Of a stretch of DNA of 64,000 nucleotides, positions 21,707-30,972 are shown in pieces; within the stretch, counting starts at the first letter, position 1, and every line of letters begins with the position of its first letter. The stretch is from NCBI GenBank assembly GCA_037903475.1, contig JBAJFG010000621.1:2790001-2854000 (forward strand), read 5' to 3'. Origin of the DNA: Ancylostoma caninum. Its lineage: Eukaryota > Nematoda > Chromadorea > Rhabditida > Ancylostomatidae. A program made the translations under genes and the position numbers. The notes beneath the pieces were generated by a model. That model did no database searches, was not told the DNA's origin, and worked only from the letters and a program-made list of their open reading frames with translations.

Positions 21707-22369
21707 TAAAGAATGATAGCGTATTGATCCTCATTTTGCAGACGGTGAGGTCTCTGTTTCTCTAACCTTTCATCAAATGAGCGCATAGACAGTGATGAAG
21801 GGTGGATGCGCAGGTTTGCGACGAGAACCGATTAATGGATAACGGCGAAACGAGAGTGCGCAGACAGCGCCCTGGGCTAGATCCTCGCGGGACCTGCGAT
21901 TTCATAACCGCCTTACACGCTTCCAATGGAGTCAGGAAATCTCTCAATCTCTCGCTGCGGGACCCGCGTCTAGCAGTCTCACAGCCTCCGGCTCAGATAG
22001 TGTTTACAAGAATATACGGAGCAGGATAACCACTATGCAGGCATATTGTAAGGAGACACAGAGAATCGAACCGCTTAGGCATGCTGCTCCTCCGCTGACG
22101 GCGATGAGAGCTTCCAGGCGTAGTGGTGCGGAGGTATCCGTCGCAACCTCTCACAACTAGCACATTCTCGTCCTAGCATCCGTCCGAACGTCCTTGAGCG
22201 ATTCTGCAGCCATGGAATCAGTTCCAGTTTGTACACTTACATGCATAGAAAAAATGCGCCATCATAGGTCATTGTGACATTTCCTCTGATCAAGTATGTA
22301 ATTATTCAAGATTTCTGGATAACCACTCCCTTCCATTGCTGTTGAGATTTACAGAAGATATGGATGCAA
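21707..22369. other. Body of a repeat element, no gene
   Basis: The segment 21720-22320 carries phrases found in the body of type-C elements (GCGGGACCTGCGATTTCATAA, GGAGTCAGGAAATCTCTC, GACGGCGATGAGAG). It is probably a diverged copy leading into the following array. No supported ORF. Confidence 0.35.
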
Positions 22370-23215
22370 CGATGGGCGACAGATGTACGAAAGGTTCAAT
22401 AGTGCCAGGGTACGGTTATGCATATGGAGGGGGTTACTGTAGTTTAAAAGTGCGGGAGTTGCCAGGTTACGGATTCGCGGACGGAGGAGAGTTCCGCCGT
22501 GGCCCAAAAGTTGAAGGAACTCCAGGATATGGGTCCACCGATGGACGAAGGGCCCGCTGTGGCTTTCAACTGTGGCGGATGCGAGGATGCGGGTCTCCTG
22601 GCGTATAGGTATTCTGTGGCCTGAAAGTATGGAGAATTATGGGAACTTCAGTATATGGACTCGCGGTTGGGGAAGGGATCCACTGTGACTCAGATGTGAG
22701 GAATGCGAGGATCGGATCCACCGATGGACGACGGGTCTGCTGTGGCCTGAATGTGTGGGGAACGCCAGGATACGGTTATCTCGAGAGGAGGAGCTCACTG
22801 TGGCCAAAAAATTAACTCCACGATATGGGCTCGCGGATGGAGGAGGGCTCCACTGTGGCTTAGATGGGTGGGGGACGCCAGGATGCAGATCCCCTGATGG
22901 CACATGGGTTTGCTGTGTTCGTGAACGTGTGGGGAACGCTTGGATACGGTTGTGCCGCTTTGTTCAGGTGTGAGGAAAGTCACGATACGGGTCCACTGAC
23001 GGACGATGGGTCTGCTGTGGCCTAAAAGTTAAGGGAACTCCAGGATATGGGCTCACGGATGGAGTTGTGGAGACACTATGGTGAGGATCCACCGATGGAA
23101 GAGGGGTCTCTGTGCTCAGAATGATGAAAAACGCGAAGACACGGGTACATGGAGGTTTTCGCTCATATGGCGGGAAAACGCGAAGGTTCGATGAGTGGGA
23201 GATTTTTGTAAGCAT
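22370..23215 (+). repeat. Type-C minisatellite array
   Basis: Degenerate tandem units of about 55-65 bp with the core GGGAACTCCAGGATATGGG, TCCACCGATGGACGA and GGGCCCGCTGTGGC. The core resembles the reverse complement of the type-A unit (shared GTGGGGAACGCC, GGGTCCA and CCG blocks), so the two families look related. Confidence 0.75.
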
Positions 23216-23284
23216 CCCAGAATGCTAAAGGTGGTATTAGCCTTTGCAGCGAGTCCACTGCTTTTGCAAGACTGCTTCAGCTCT

Positions 23285-23700
23285 CACATGTATTGGATTG
23301 AGCAATAAGTTCGTGCGGTTTTTTTCAACTCAATTTTTCACGAGAATTCGAACTGATTACCTTGTTCTGTACGCGCAAATCGTAGAGTTATGAGACGATT
23401 TTTCGCAAGAACTTGGTGGGCAGAACACACACAACTTATAAGGAGGACTTCTTAGCCAAACTCGTTCAATTACTTAAAGGTTGTCCCATAAATAATGGCC
23501 GTTTTGGAGGTGCGCATTACAAGATGCGTAACGCAGCTCAAACTTGAGATTTTCATTTGGATTTTCAGTACACATTGATTCGCATGAATTCTCTAGATGA
23601 GAACTGGATTCACCGCAAGCTCAAAAGGACACTCTAGGCAGAGGTTTGGCCAACACAATATTACAAGGAGAGATCCAACACCCTAATCAGTAAAATTTTT
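23285..23700. mobile_element. Degenerate mariner-like fragments
   Basis: ATTGGATTGAGCAATAAGTT (about 23290) and AGGTTGTCCCATAAATAATG (about 23477) resemble known mariner inverted-repeat ends. Short in-between pieces recall mariner 5' sequence, but no transposase ORF survives. Confidence 0.45.
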
Positions 23701-23850
23701 TTTAGTAGGATGTGAACCTGTGGAATTGGCGTGGCCTGGTTTAGCTACTGTCGAACACCTCGAGCAGTATTTTATCTATCAGAAAAATCGCCTTTTTCTG
23801 AGATATCGAGGTTTGTTGAATTTATCCAGATCTCCCTCAGCGATCTATTA

Positions 23851-24690
23851 AACAACAATATGTCTAGCCGCTCTAGCCCGCAAGCGGGCTAGAGCGGCTA
23901 GACATATTGTTCTATGAACGCGGCGGCACTCATAGACACCGGTATCTTGAGGCGCAGACTGCGAGGCGAAGTGGTCAATTTTTAGGGACTCCGACAAGTT
24001 TGTTTCGGGATTCGCTAATTACGTCAATTCTGGTTCTCCTTCATACACAAGCTGGTGATTTCACCACCTCCGCTGACGGTCTCGCTGCATAGGGGTTAGG
24101 GAGTGTTAACAACTCTCGGGCAGTGCACCATACCGAGCAGGAAAGCCCCTCTTCCACTGTTGCGGCGGTTCAGTCACCTCTACTGAAGTGAAGGGCGAGT
24201 TCTTTGAAAACTCTACAGCGTCTCGGAACCAGGGTGGTGGCTGTACATACGCAGTCGGCTCATTTGGGGGATGCCTCTGACCCATCCCCTGCTAAGGTCT
24301 CGATGCGAATGTGTAGTCACGACATCCGTTATTTTCAAGAGAGATTGTGCACTAACACATAGAGTAAACGCTTCATAATAACAAGCATGATATTGTTCAC
24401 CAATCAACCAATAGTTGATTATAATCTACAAATACATAGTTTTCCAAAATTTCTGAATAACTCCCAAGCCCCCACCATTACTTTTAGATTTACAAAGGGG
24501 CGCAGGTGCTCCGATGGGAAACAGGTGTGTCGTGGCTCAAAAGTGGTGAAAACACTAGGATACGGCTCCGCCAAAGGGAAACGGGTCCAGTTTGGCCTAA
24601 TTGCGAGGAAAAACACCACAATAACGTTTGACCGACCGCTGGAGGGCCCATTGTGACCCAATAGTGTAGAGTACACCAGCATGCAGGTCC
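23851..24690 (+). mobile_element. Type-C element, second copy, with perfect 28-bp hairpin
   Basis: Begins with a perfect hairpin (arms 23854-23881 and 23884-23911, 2-nt loop). The body is homologous to the insert at 18730-19230, then comes the motif AGAGTAAACGCTTCATAATA. A short type-C-like array (24490-24660) lies just before the Tc1-like transposon. No coding capacity. Confidence 0.65.
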
Positions 24691-24699
24691 GCCATTATA

Positions 24700-25736
24700 C
24701 AATACCAGTCACAATTTCTGTCCCAAAATCCGGTTCCGACGGATTAATCCGTCGGAAACCGTCGGAATCTTTCGAAATGGACCAATTTCAATTTTGAACC
24801 CACCAATCGAAAGCTCTCGAGCTTCTGAATTCAAATATGTGCATAAAAATTGTGTATGCGTTGAAGTTAACGAAAAAGTGAGCTAAGCTCGCCTGACCCG
24901 CGTTAATTACCCCCGCGCGTGCCAAACTCGCCCGTTGTCATATCCTGCGGATACGTCAGCTGGAGACGAACCAAAACTCCGCGGAGACGCGGAATTTTCA
25001 TGATTCAACTTCAGATTTGGACTCTACGCAACAAATCGATCACTTTCGTGTCCCATTTTGGTATGCTCACCAAAGTCAGCGCGAATTTCATTTTTGCTGA
25101 TTTTATCGAATGTACAAAGTTTAGTGAGCTGTATCAAGGCAATGCTCGAAGCATACGATTAGCCGACAATGGGCAACAGAAGGAAGATGGTATACAACAG
25201 ATTTTTGTGCTTCTTATAGCCGTCGTCACAGTATGTCTCATCTTACGAGCCAGCAATTATGACTATACAAGAAATTTGAACACATTTTCTCCTGAAGTCT
25301 AGCGCAAATATAAGCAGTTGTTTCATAGGAATCTTGACCAATGATCGGATTGTGGTTGAAGCGCGGTGTATTCTCGCGACTGGTCCTTTCCTGGCTTAGA
25401 AAACTGTATCTGTGGACTTTTATTGAGTGGTTAAAAACCACCTGAATTTAAAAAAGATGGATTATTTCAGTCTTTCTGCGTGAACCGTGCATTTTCCAAT
25501 GGATTGTCATATACAGTTGCAATCAGCGAGAAAAACTGTATGGTAGAGAATAGACTTGTTTTCTATTCGTCACAAAAATAATTGACAGCCGATGCGTGGC
25601 TGCCCGCGCTTTTTGCTAGGCGCAGTGGCCTCTCCGCCCAAGACATCGCCTGAGCTGGGTCCCCGGGCTCTCCCAGAGGCAACGCGGTCTCGGATGGCCA
25701 GGAATGATCAGAGTACGGCAGAAATGCCTCAGGAAC
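24700..25736 (+). repeat. Left TIR of the Tc1-like transposon
   Basis: The reverse complement of 28895-29931, same length. Near the tip, 24734-24757 is a 24-bp perfect palindrome centred on GGATTAATCC and followed by a partial repeat (GTCGGAA), a possible transposase-binding site. The 127-codon ORF at 24919-25302 is mirrored in the other TIR and has no recognised motif. Confidence 0.92.
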
Positions 25737-25754
25737 GAGTAAGAAAATTTTAAA

Positions 25755-27490
25755 TCATTTTGATTCGCATATATTCTGTCCCCCTTGTTCTACAACTCGC
25801 TCCATTTTCCTTCTAATTCCATCAACGTATCTTGAACAGATTTCTGGCGTCAGTGTTCTCCAATACCGAATAATAGCGACCTTCAGATCATTCAGACAGC
25901 GTATTCTTTCTTTTCTGGAATTAGTAAATTCCCTGGAAACCATTTTGCTAGCCAAGCTTTACCTGATAGAGCACTTCATATTCCCCCATATCAGCTCTAT
26001 GGGATTCAAATCGGGACTTTCTGCAGGCCAATCGAGGACATCAATTCCCCATTCCTTCAGCTGGCTCTTCGTATGCCGGCTAACATGTGCAGGGGCGTTA
26101 TCCTGCACCAACCGCGCGAAACCTGGAGCCTCCATTTATGCAAGCAAGGAAATGACAGATGTTCGATCTCACCACTGTATGCCTTTTCAGAAAACGGAAT
26201 ATATGCGCTTTCGAGTATCCGGCGGTACATTTCGCTGTTGATCCGTGCTGTTCCAGGAAGGATTACAATGTCCGTAGGCCCCCTCGAAGAAATCCCAGCC
26301 CAAACATGGACTTTTGCTGGATATTTTGCACGACTTCTCATCCGTGAAGCCCAGTCGCCCTTTTGCACAAAGCAAAATTTCGTGGAACAGTCTACTGAAA
26401 AATCAACAAGCTGGAAATGATCAGACTATTAATTGAAATTCAAAAATTATTGCAGCACCTTGGATAGTACACTCGTCTGTGAATACACAGTCCGAAAATG
26501 AAGTTCCAGCATGCAGCATCTCTTCGCAGAACAGCACCCTCGCCTCTTTGTTGACGTCGCGAATGGTGTGACAACATTTTGTAGTTGCTCTCACATATCC
26601 TAACTTGATCCTCATTCTTCTAACTTGAGATTCGCTTATGCTAATCCCGCGAGGAGCAACACGAAGGACAATCTCCCTTGCCGTTGTGGAGCTATTAATC
26701 TTGTAGCAGCGGTCAATTTCAGAGCTGATCTCCTCATGGTGAGCTTAGAAACCATTCAACTTGGAAATAGAGTGATGGAAAAAAAGAAAAATAGTATAGG
26801 ACTTCCAATTTATTCCCGGTTTCATTTCATTTATATGAGTTTATAAAACTAGAATGGCCGTGATCCTGCAGAAATTTGCGAGTTTGCAACATTTTCGACA
26901 CAAATTTGTATTTCGGGTCCCAATTTCATTACGTCAACTTCAGAAATGAGCCGCTCAACAACTGTGATACAGCAATAGGAAACAAGAACTGAGTGAATTC
27001 CCAAAGAATCTCCTGTTCCGTCGCATCTACAAGAACCACATCAGGAGATATTTCAAGAGGTTGTGAAACCGGAAAAATTTATCGAGTTTACGGCTTTTAA
27101 GAGACGAGTAGTTCGAGAATGAATTATAATCGTGAGACTGAGAACACGGTCAAAACTTTTTGCATAATGAGAAATCATGAGGAATAAATGTGACTCGTGT
27201 TATTGTACCGAAACGAACCAGCAAGTGATCGTGGTGTGAAACTCTTTTCTGCTGGTAGACCACTTTCAAACTTGTTTATAAATCGACGGATTCTTTTCTC
27301 ACAGATATTTCCATCCACCTAGAAAAAAAAATAAAATACAACTCATGAACACTCAGCTGCTTGTGAAACTTAACTTGCGGATTTCACGTGCCACAAATCG
27401 AACACTTCTGCCTAGCTGCCTAAGTCTCACGACCATGTCAATGTACTGGAACAGTGGGTTGTCTGGTAGCCCAATCATTAAGAAGGTGCT
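25755..27490 (-). CDS. Tc1-like DD34E transposase with introns
   Basis: Minus-strand exons resolved: 26459 to about 26751, 26173-26394, 25963-26122 and 25755-25932. The two introns between the first three are GT-AG and in phase (26395-26458, 26123-26172). Upstream pieces near 27390-27480 (VVRLRQLGRSVRFVAREIRK) and 27230-27310 (EKRRRF-like, KRIRRFINKFESGLP) look like the N-terminal helix-turn-helix exons but were not joined. Catalytic residues: D in FTDECTIQ, D in QDNAPAH and E in SPDLNPIE, with 34 residues between the last two. A 30-base stretch, 25933-25962, begins GT, ends AG and contains an in-frame TAA; it is either a very short intron or a nonsense mutation. The protein would cut and reinsert the element at TA. 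Confidence 0.85.
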
Positions 27491-27706
27491 AAGAATCTGC
27501 AACAGAATTGCTCAAGGAAGTTCACACATTTGAAGATTATGCCGAAGGAAGACTGGAGAAGGTATGAGAGCAATTAACAACTGACGCGTAACTTTGCTAT
27601 CGGGCACGCCTAATAAATGGAGCCGGCGGCACGGCCCCACGGTACCACAACTTCACCCTCCGGCAGTTTGCATATATGGGACATCTATAAATGACGCGGA
27701 GACCGA

Positions 27707-28737
27707 ATGAGTCAGATAACAGTGAATTCTGCTATCGTGTTCTTTGAGTCTAGCCGTACGTGCGACATTGTACCCGGCTCAGCGGTCCTCGGAGAACTAT
27801 GTGTGAACCTTGTCTCCGGGGTTCGCTGGAAAGGCCGAAATTACACAGCCAAGGTACGCCTTTCAGTTAAAATTGCAATTTTTTTTCCAAATATTTGTTT
27901 ACGTTGTGTGATTTTATTTTCAGGTAATCTATGTCGGCCCAAGAGAGCTATGCGAGATGAAAATCGGCCGTGTGACGCAGGATGGAAAGCTCGTCGATGA
28001 CGAATTCGACATCGCTATCGTGGATTTAGAAGAGCGAATTACATTGCCGAGGGAAAGGCCATGCGAACCCACGTCTGTGGAGCGTTAATTAATAAGAAGA
28101 CTCACGAAACTGGGAGAGACGCAGTCTACGATGATGGATGTTTTGCGAAGGCTGGAGAGAAAGATCTCCATGGACGAGGATCATCGCGACCGGCTTGAAC
28201 ATACGATGATAGAACTGCTTCGACGTATTCCTCCGCGAGTCGCACAGGGTGAATTTTGTAAAAATGTTCAGGGTATAAAAAATTGTACACTTTTGTGCAC
28301 GCAATTAAGGATGAACTATTATTTTCAGGTATTCTGGAGTACAAATATGCAAGTGAAACGTTCGTGGCGGATCTGAGAAAGAAGCACTCCAACCCGTCCA
28401 AGTTCGCTAGATGCCTTGAGGAAGAAGTGTTCAAGGATTGCACCTCGGAGCTGGAGTTGAATGTTGACGATCGTGCAAGTGATCGCACGATTTTCCTACA
28501 GGAGGTATTATTTATTATATTATAAGAGAGAATCATAGCAATAACGTGTATGTCTTTTGTAGATTCACATTTTTTTGCAGAAAATTATTTTTTTAGTGTC
28601 TCTACAAGTACTATGAGGTCCCCACTCAGCTTCAAGAGGAATTATGGAAAAGAGTGAAGGAGTCACTAAACGGAAGAGTTCGTCGCCTACGAAAATCCGC
28701 ACGAGATGGAGAGCGGCAGGAAGCAGATGACTGCTAG
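27707..28737 (+). CDS. Transposon-borne BEN-domain-like protein
   Basis: Five exons join in phase: 27707-27853, 27924-28076, 28125-28248, 28329-28504 and 28597-28737. They give 246 residues from ATG to TAG, with AATAAA near 28804. Residues about 18-65 (VRWKGRNYTAK, then VIYVGPRELCEMKI across a splice) look like a small SH3/Tudor-like barrel. Residues about 103-140 (DVLRRLERKISMDEDHRDRL) are likely coiled coil. Residues about 155-235 (SKFARCLEEEVFKD, ELNVDDRASDRTIFLQE, ELWKRVKESLNGRVRRLRKS) match the helical pattern of BEN domains, which bind DNA or mediate chromatin contacts. The 47-base third intron (28077-28124) is the least certain join; without it the frame stops at 28089. It is divergent from the transposase, inside the TIRs. 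Family assignment is by eye; a function in transposition or silencing control is only a guess. Confidence 0.72.
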
Positions 28738-28894
28738 AATTTTAGCGTTTCAGTCGGATTTTCTGAAGTGGAAGTTGTATGTAAAATATTTAGAATGAAT
28801 CCAAATAAAATTTGAAATGCCTGTGGAATTTTCCACATTTATTTTGTATTTTACAAAAAACACATAATTTACGCCGTTCTTAAGATTCTAGGAA

Positions 28895-29931
28895 GTTCCT
28901 GAGGCATTTCTGCCGTACTCTGATCATTCCTGGCCATCCGAGACCGCGTTGCCTCTGGGAGAGCCCGAGGACCCAGCTCAGGCGATGTCTTGGGCGGAGA
29001 GGCCACTGCGCCTAGCAAAAAGCGCGGGCAGCCACGCATCGGCTGTCAATTATTTTTGTGACGAATAGAAAACAAGTCTATTCTCTAACATACAGTTTTT
29101 CTCGCTGATTGCAACGGTATATGACAATCCATTGGAAAATGCACGGTTCACGCAGAAAGACTGAAATAATCCATCTTTTTTAAATTCAGGTGGTTTTTAA
29201 CCACTCAATAAAAGTCCACAGATACAGTTTTCTAAGCCAGGAAAGGACCAGTCGCGAGAATACACCGCGCTTCAACCACAATCCGATCATTGGTCAAGAT
29301 TCCTATGAAACAACTGCTTATATTTGCGCTAGACTTCAGGAGAAAATGTGTTCAAATTTCTTGTATAGTCATAATTGCTGGCTCGTAAGATGAGACATAC
29401 TGTGACGACGGCTATAAGAAGCACAAAAATCTGTTGTATACCATCTTCCTTCTGTTGCCCATTGTCGGCTAATCGTATGCTTCGAGCATTGCCTTGATAC
29501 AGCTCACTAAACTTTGTACATTCGATAAAATCAGCAAAAATGAAATTCGCGCTGACTTTGGTGAGCATACCAAAATGGGACACGAAAGTGATCGATTTGT
29601 TGCGTAGAGTCCAAATCTGAAGTTGAATCATGAAAATTCCGCGTCTCCGCGGAGTTTTGGTTCGTCTCCAGCTGACGTATCCGCAGGATATGACAACGGG
29701 CGAGTTTGGCACGCGCGGGGGTAATTAACGCGGGTCAGGCGAGCTTAGCTCACTTTTTCGTTAACTTCAACGCATACACAATTTTTATGCACATATTTGA
29801 ATTCAGAAGCTCGAGAGCTTTCGATTGGTGGGTTCAAAATTGAAATTGGTCCATTTCGAAAGATTCCGACGGTTTCCGACGGATTAATCCGTCGGAACCG
29901 GATTTTGGGACAGAAATTGTGACTGGTATTG
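28895..29931 (-). repeat. Right TIR of the Tc1-like transposon
   Basis: Inverted copy of 24700-25736; examples of mismatches are one base in the GGGTCC(C/T)CGGGCTC block and one in the CTGTATG(G/T)TAGAG block. The same 24-bp palindrome lies at about 29874-29897. Confidence 0.92.
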
Positions 29932-29939
29932 TAGCAGCA

Positions 29940-30660
29940 TTGGCAACATGTTCAAGACCGCAGCTCGAGTCTGTTCTGGGATCGAAGAGAAACAAGAGTC
30001 ACTTGGCTCAGCTACCGCTATTGCAATTTCTAACGGTTATGCTCCGGGAAGATCTCAAAGTTGGCGGCGAAGCAATCAAACGCGTAAGGGGCACACCAGT
30101 ATTGAAAACAAAATCCAGTTTTGCATGCCGTTCATCTCCGATGATGTTAGCAGAGCCACGCGACTCTATCTGAGGAGAGCAGAATTGGAAGATTTGGTCA
30201 CGATCGTAGAAACACCACTATGGAACCTGAAGCACCAATTAGTCCGGAACCGTATTTATGACCGCCTCTGCATAACACCTAACTGCGTAATTTGCCCGTT
30301 TGGCAGAGAAGTTGACTGCATGAGATCGTGGTGTCATATACATGATCAAATGTAGGAAATGCGGTGGCGAATACATTGGTGAAACTGCACGGCTACTCTG
30401 TGTTCGAATCAAGGAACATCTTGAGAGGAAATCGAGTTCTCGTACATCTACTCCTCTAGGTTGTCATCGAATGCGAGTGCACGACGGTGTCGATTATGAG
30501 GTAGAAACCACAATCCTTGAAGTCGAAACTGAGATTTCCGCACGCAAGACTCTTGAAGCGTTTTGGATTCACACCAAAAATCCAAAAATGAACCGCAAGG
30601 AGGAGTGCCCCACCATAAGTAATGAACTCCTTCCATATCTCAAATTATGTGATATCTAAG
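29940..30660 (+). pseudogene. Penelope-like element, linker and GIY-YIG endonuclease
   Basis: The frame 29948-30355 encodes a linker region with a CXC-type zinc motif (CITPNCVICPFG...C). The overlapping frame 30342-30659 carries the endonuclease: KCRKCGGEYIGETARLLCVR, IKEHL, then ISARKTLEAFWI and NRKEEC. Together they resemble the C-terminal part of Penelope-like retroelement proteins. The domains are in two frames joined by a shift at about 30350 and the reverse transcriptase is missing. It abuts the right end of the Tc1-like transposon. Confidence 0.72.
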
Positions 30661-30972
30661 CCGAGATATGACTTATGGCAGAAAGCCTCACTCTACTGAC
30701 TAGTCTAACGCGTCCGGTCGTCACTGCCAACACCAGCGTTCGATGGACTTGCAGAGGTAAGATTCCGACTTCCAAGCGGTTTGCTGGTTTTTTGAGTATG
30801 GCCTCGATCTAATGTTTGACTGAAGAGGCGTTTGTGCAGCTACACTCGTACACAGTTTGATCCTTTCAGGCCCTGAAGAAGGTGAAGCCGCCGAAACGTT
30901 GACCAATGAAAAGTACTATTAACCTTGTGTTCGGCTAGCAAGTTTACCAACTGACTACTATGCCGAGGTTCA
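30661..30972 (+). other. 3' sequence of the Penelope-like remnant
   Basis: No ORF. The phrase CCTGAAGAAGGTGAAGCCGC followed by CGAAACGTTGACC resembles a sequence often seen after the endonuclease in these elements. Assignment is tentative. Confidence 0.35.

Larger units (their letters stand above)
24700..29931. mobile_element. Tc1-like (DD34E) transposon with 1037-bp TIRs and BEN-like cargo gene
   Basis: A 5.23-kb element flanked by TA (24698-24699 and 29932-29933), with ends CAATACCAG...CTGGTATTG. Its terminal inverted repeats are each 1037 bp and differ at only a few positions by eye. The interior, 25737-28894, holds an intron-containing Tc1-like transposase on - and a divergent five-exon gene on + whose product carries a BEN-like domain. 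TA duplication and CA...TG ends fit the Tc1/mariner superfamily. Typical Tc1 elements are 1.3-2 kb with short TIRs and only a transposase, so size, TIR length and a second gene are all unusual. The near-identity of the TIRs suggests recent activity. Confidence 0.9.

Noticed and set aside
24919..25302. 127-codon ORF mirrored in both TIRs as a third transposon gene
   Set aside because: Its conservation is explained by the inverted repeats being almost identical, it has no recognised motif, and it may simply be an open stretch. Kept only as a note.
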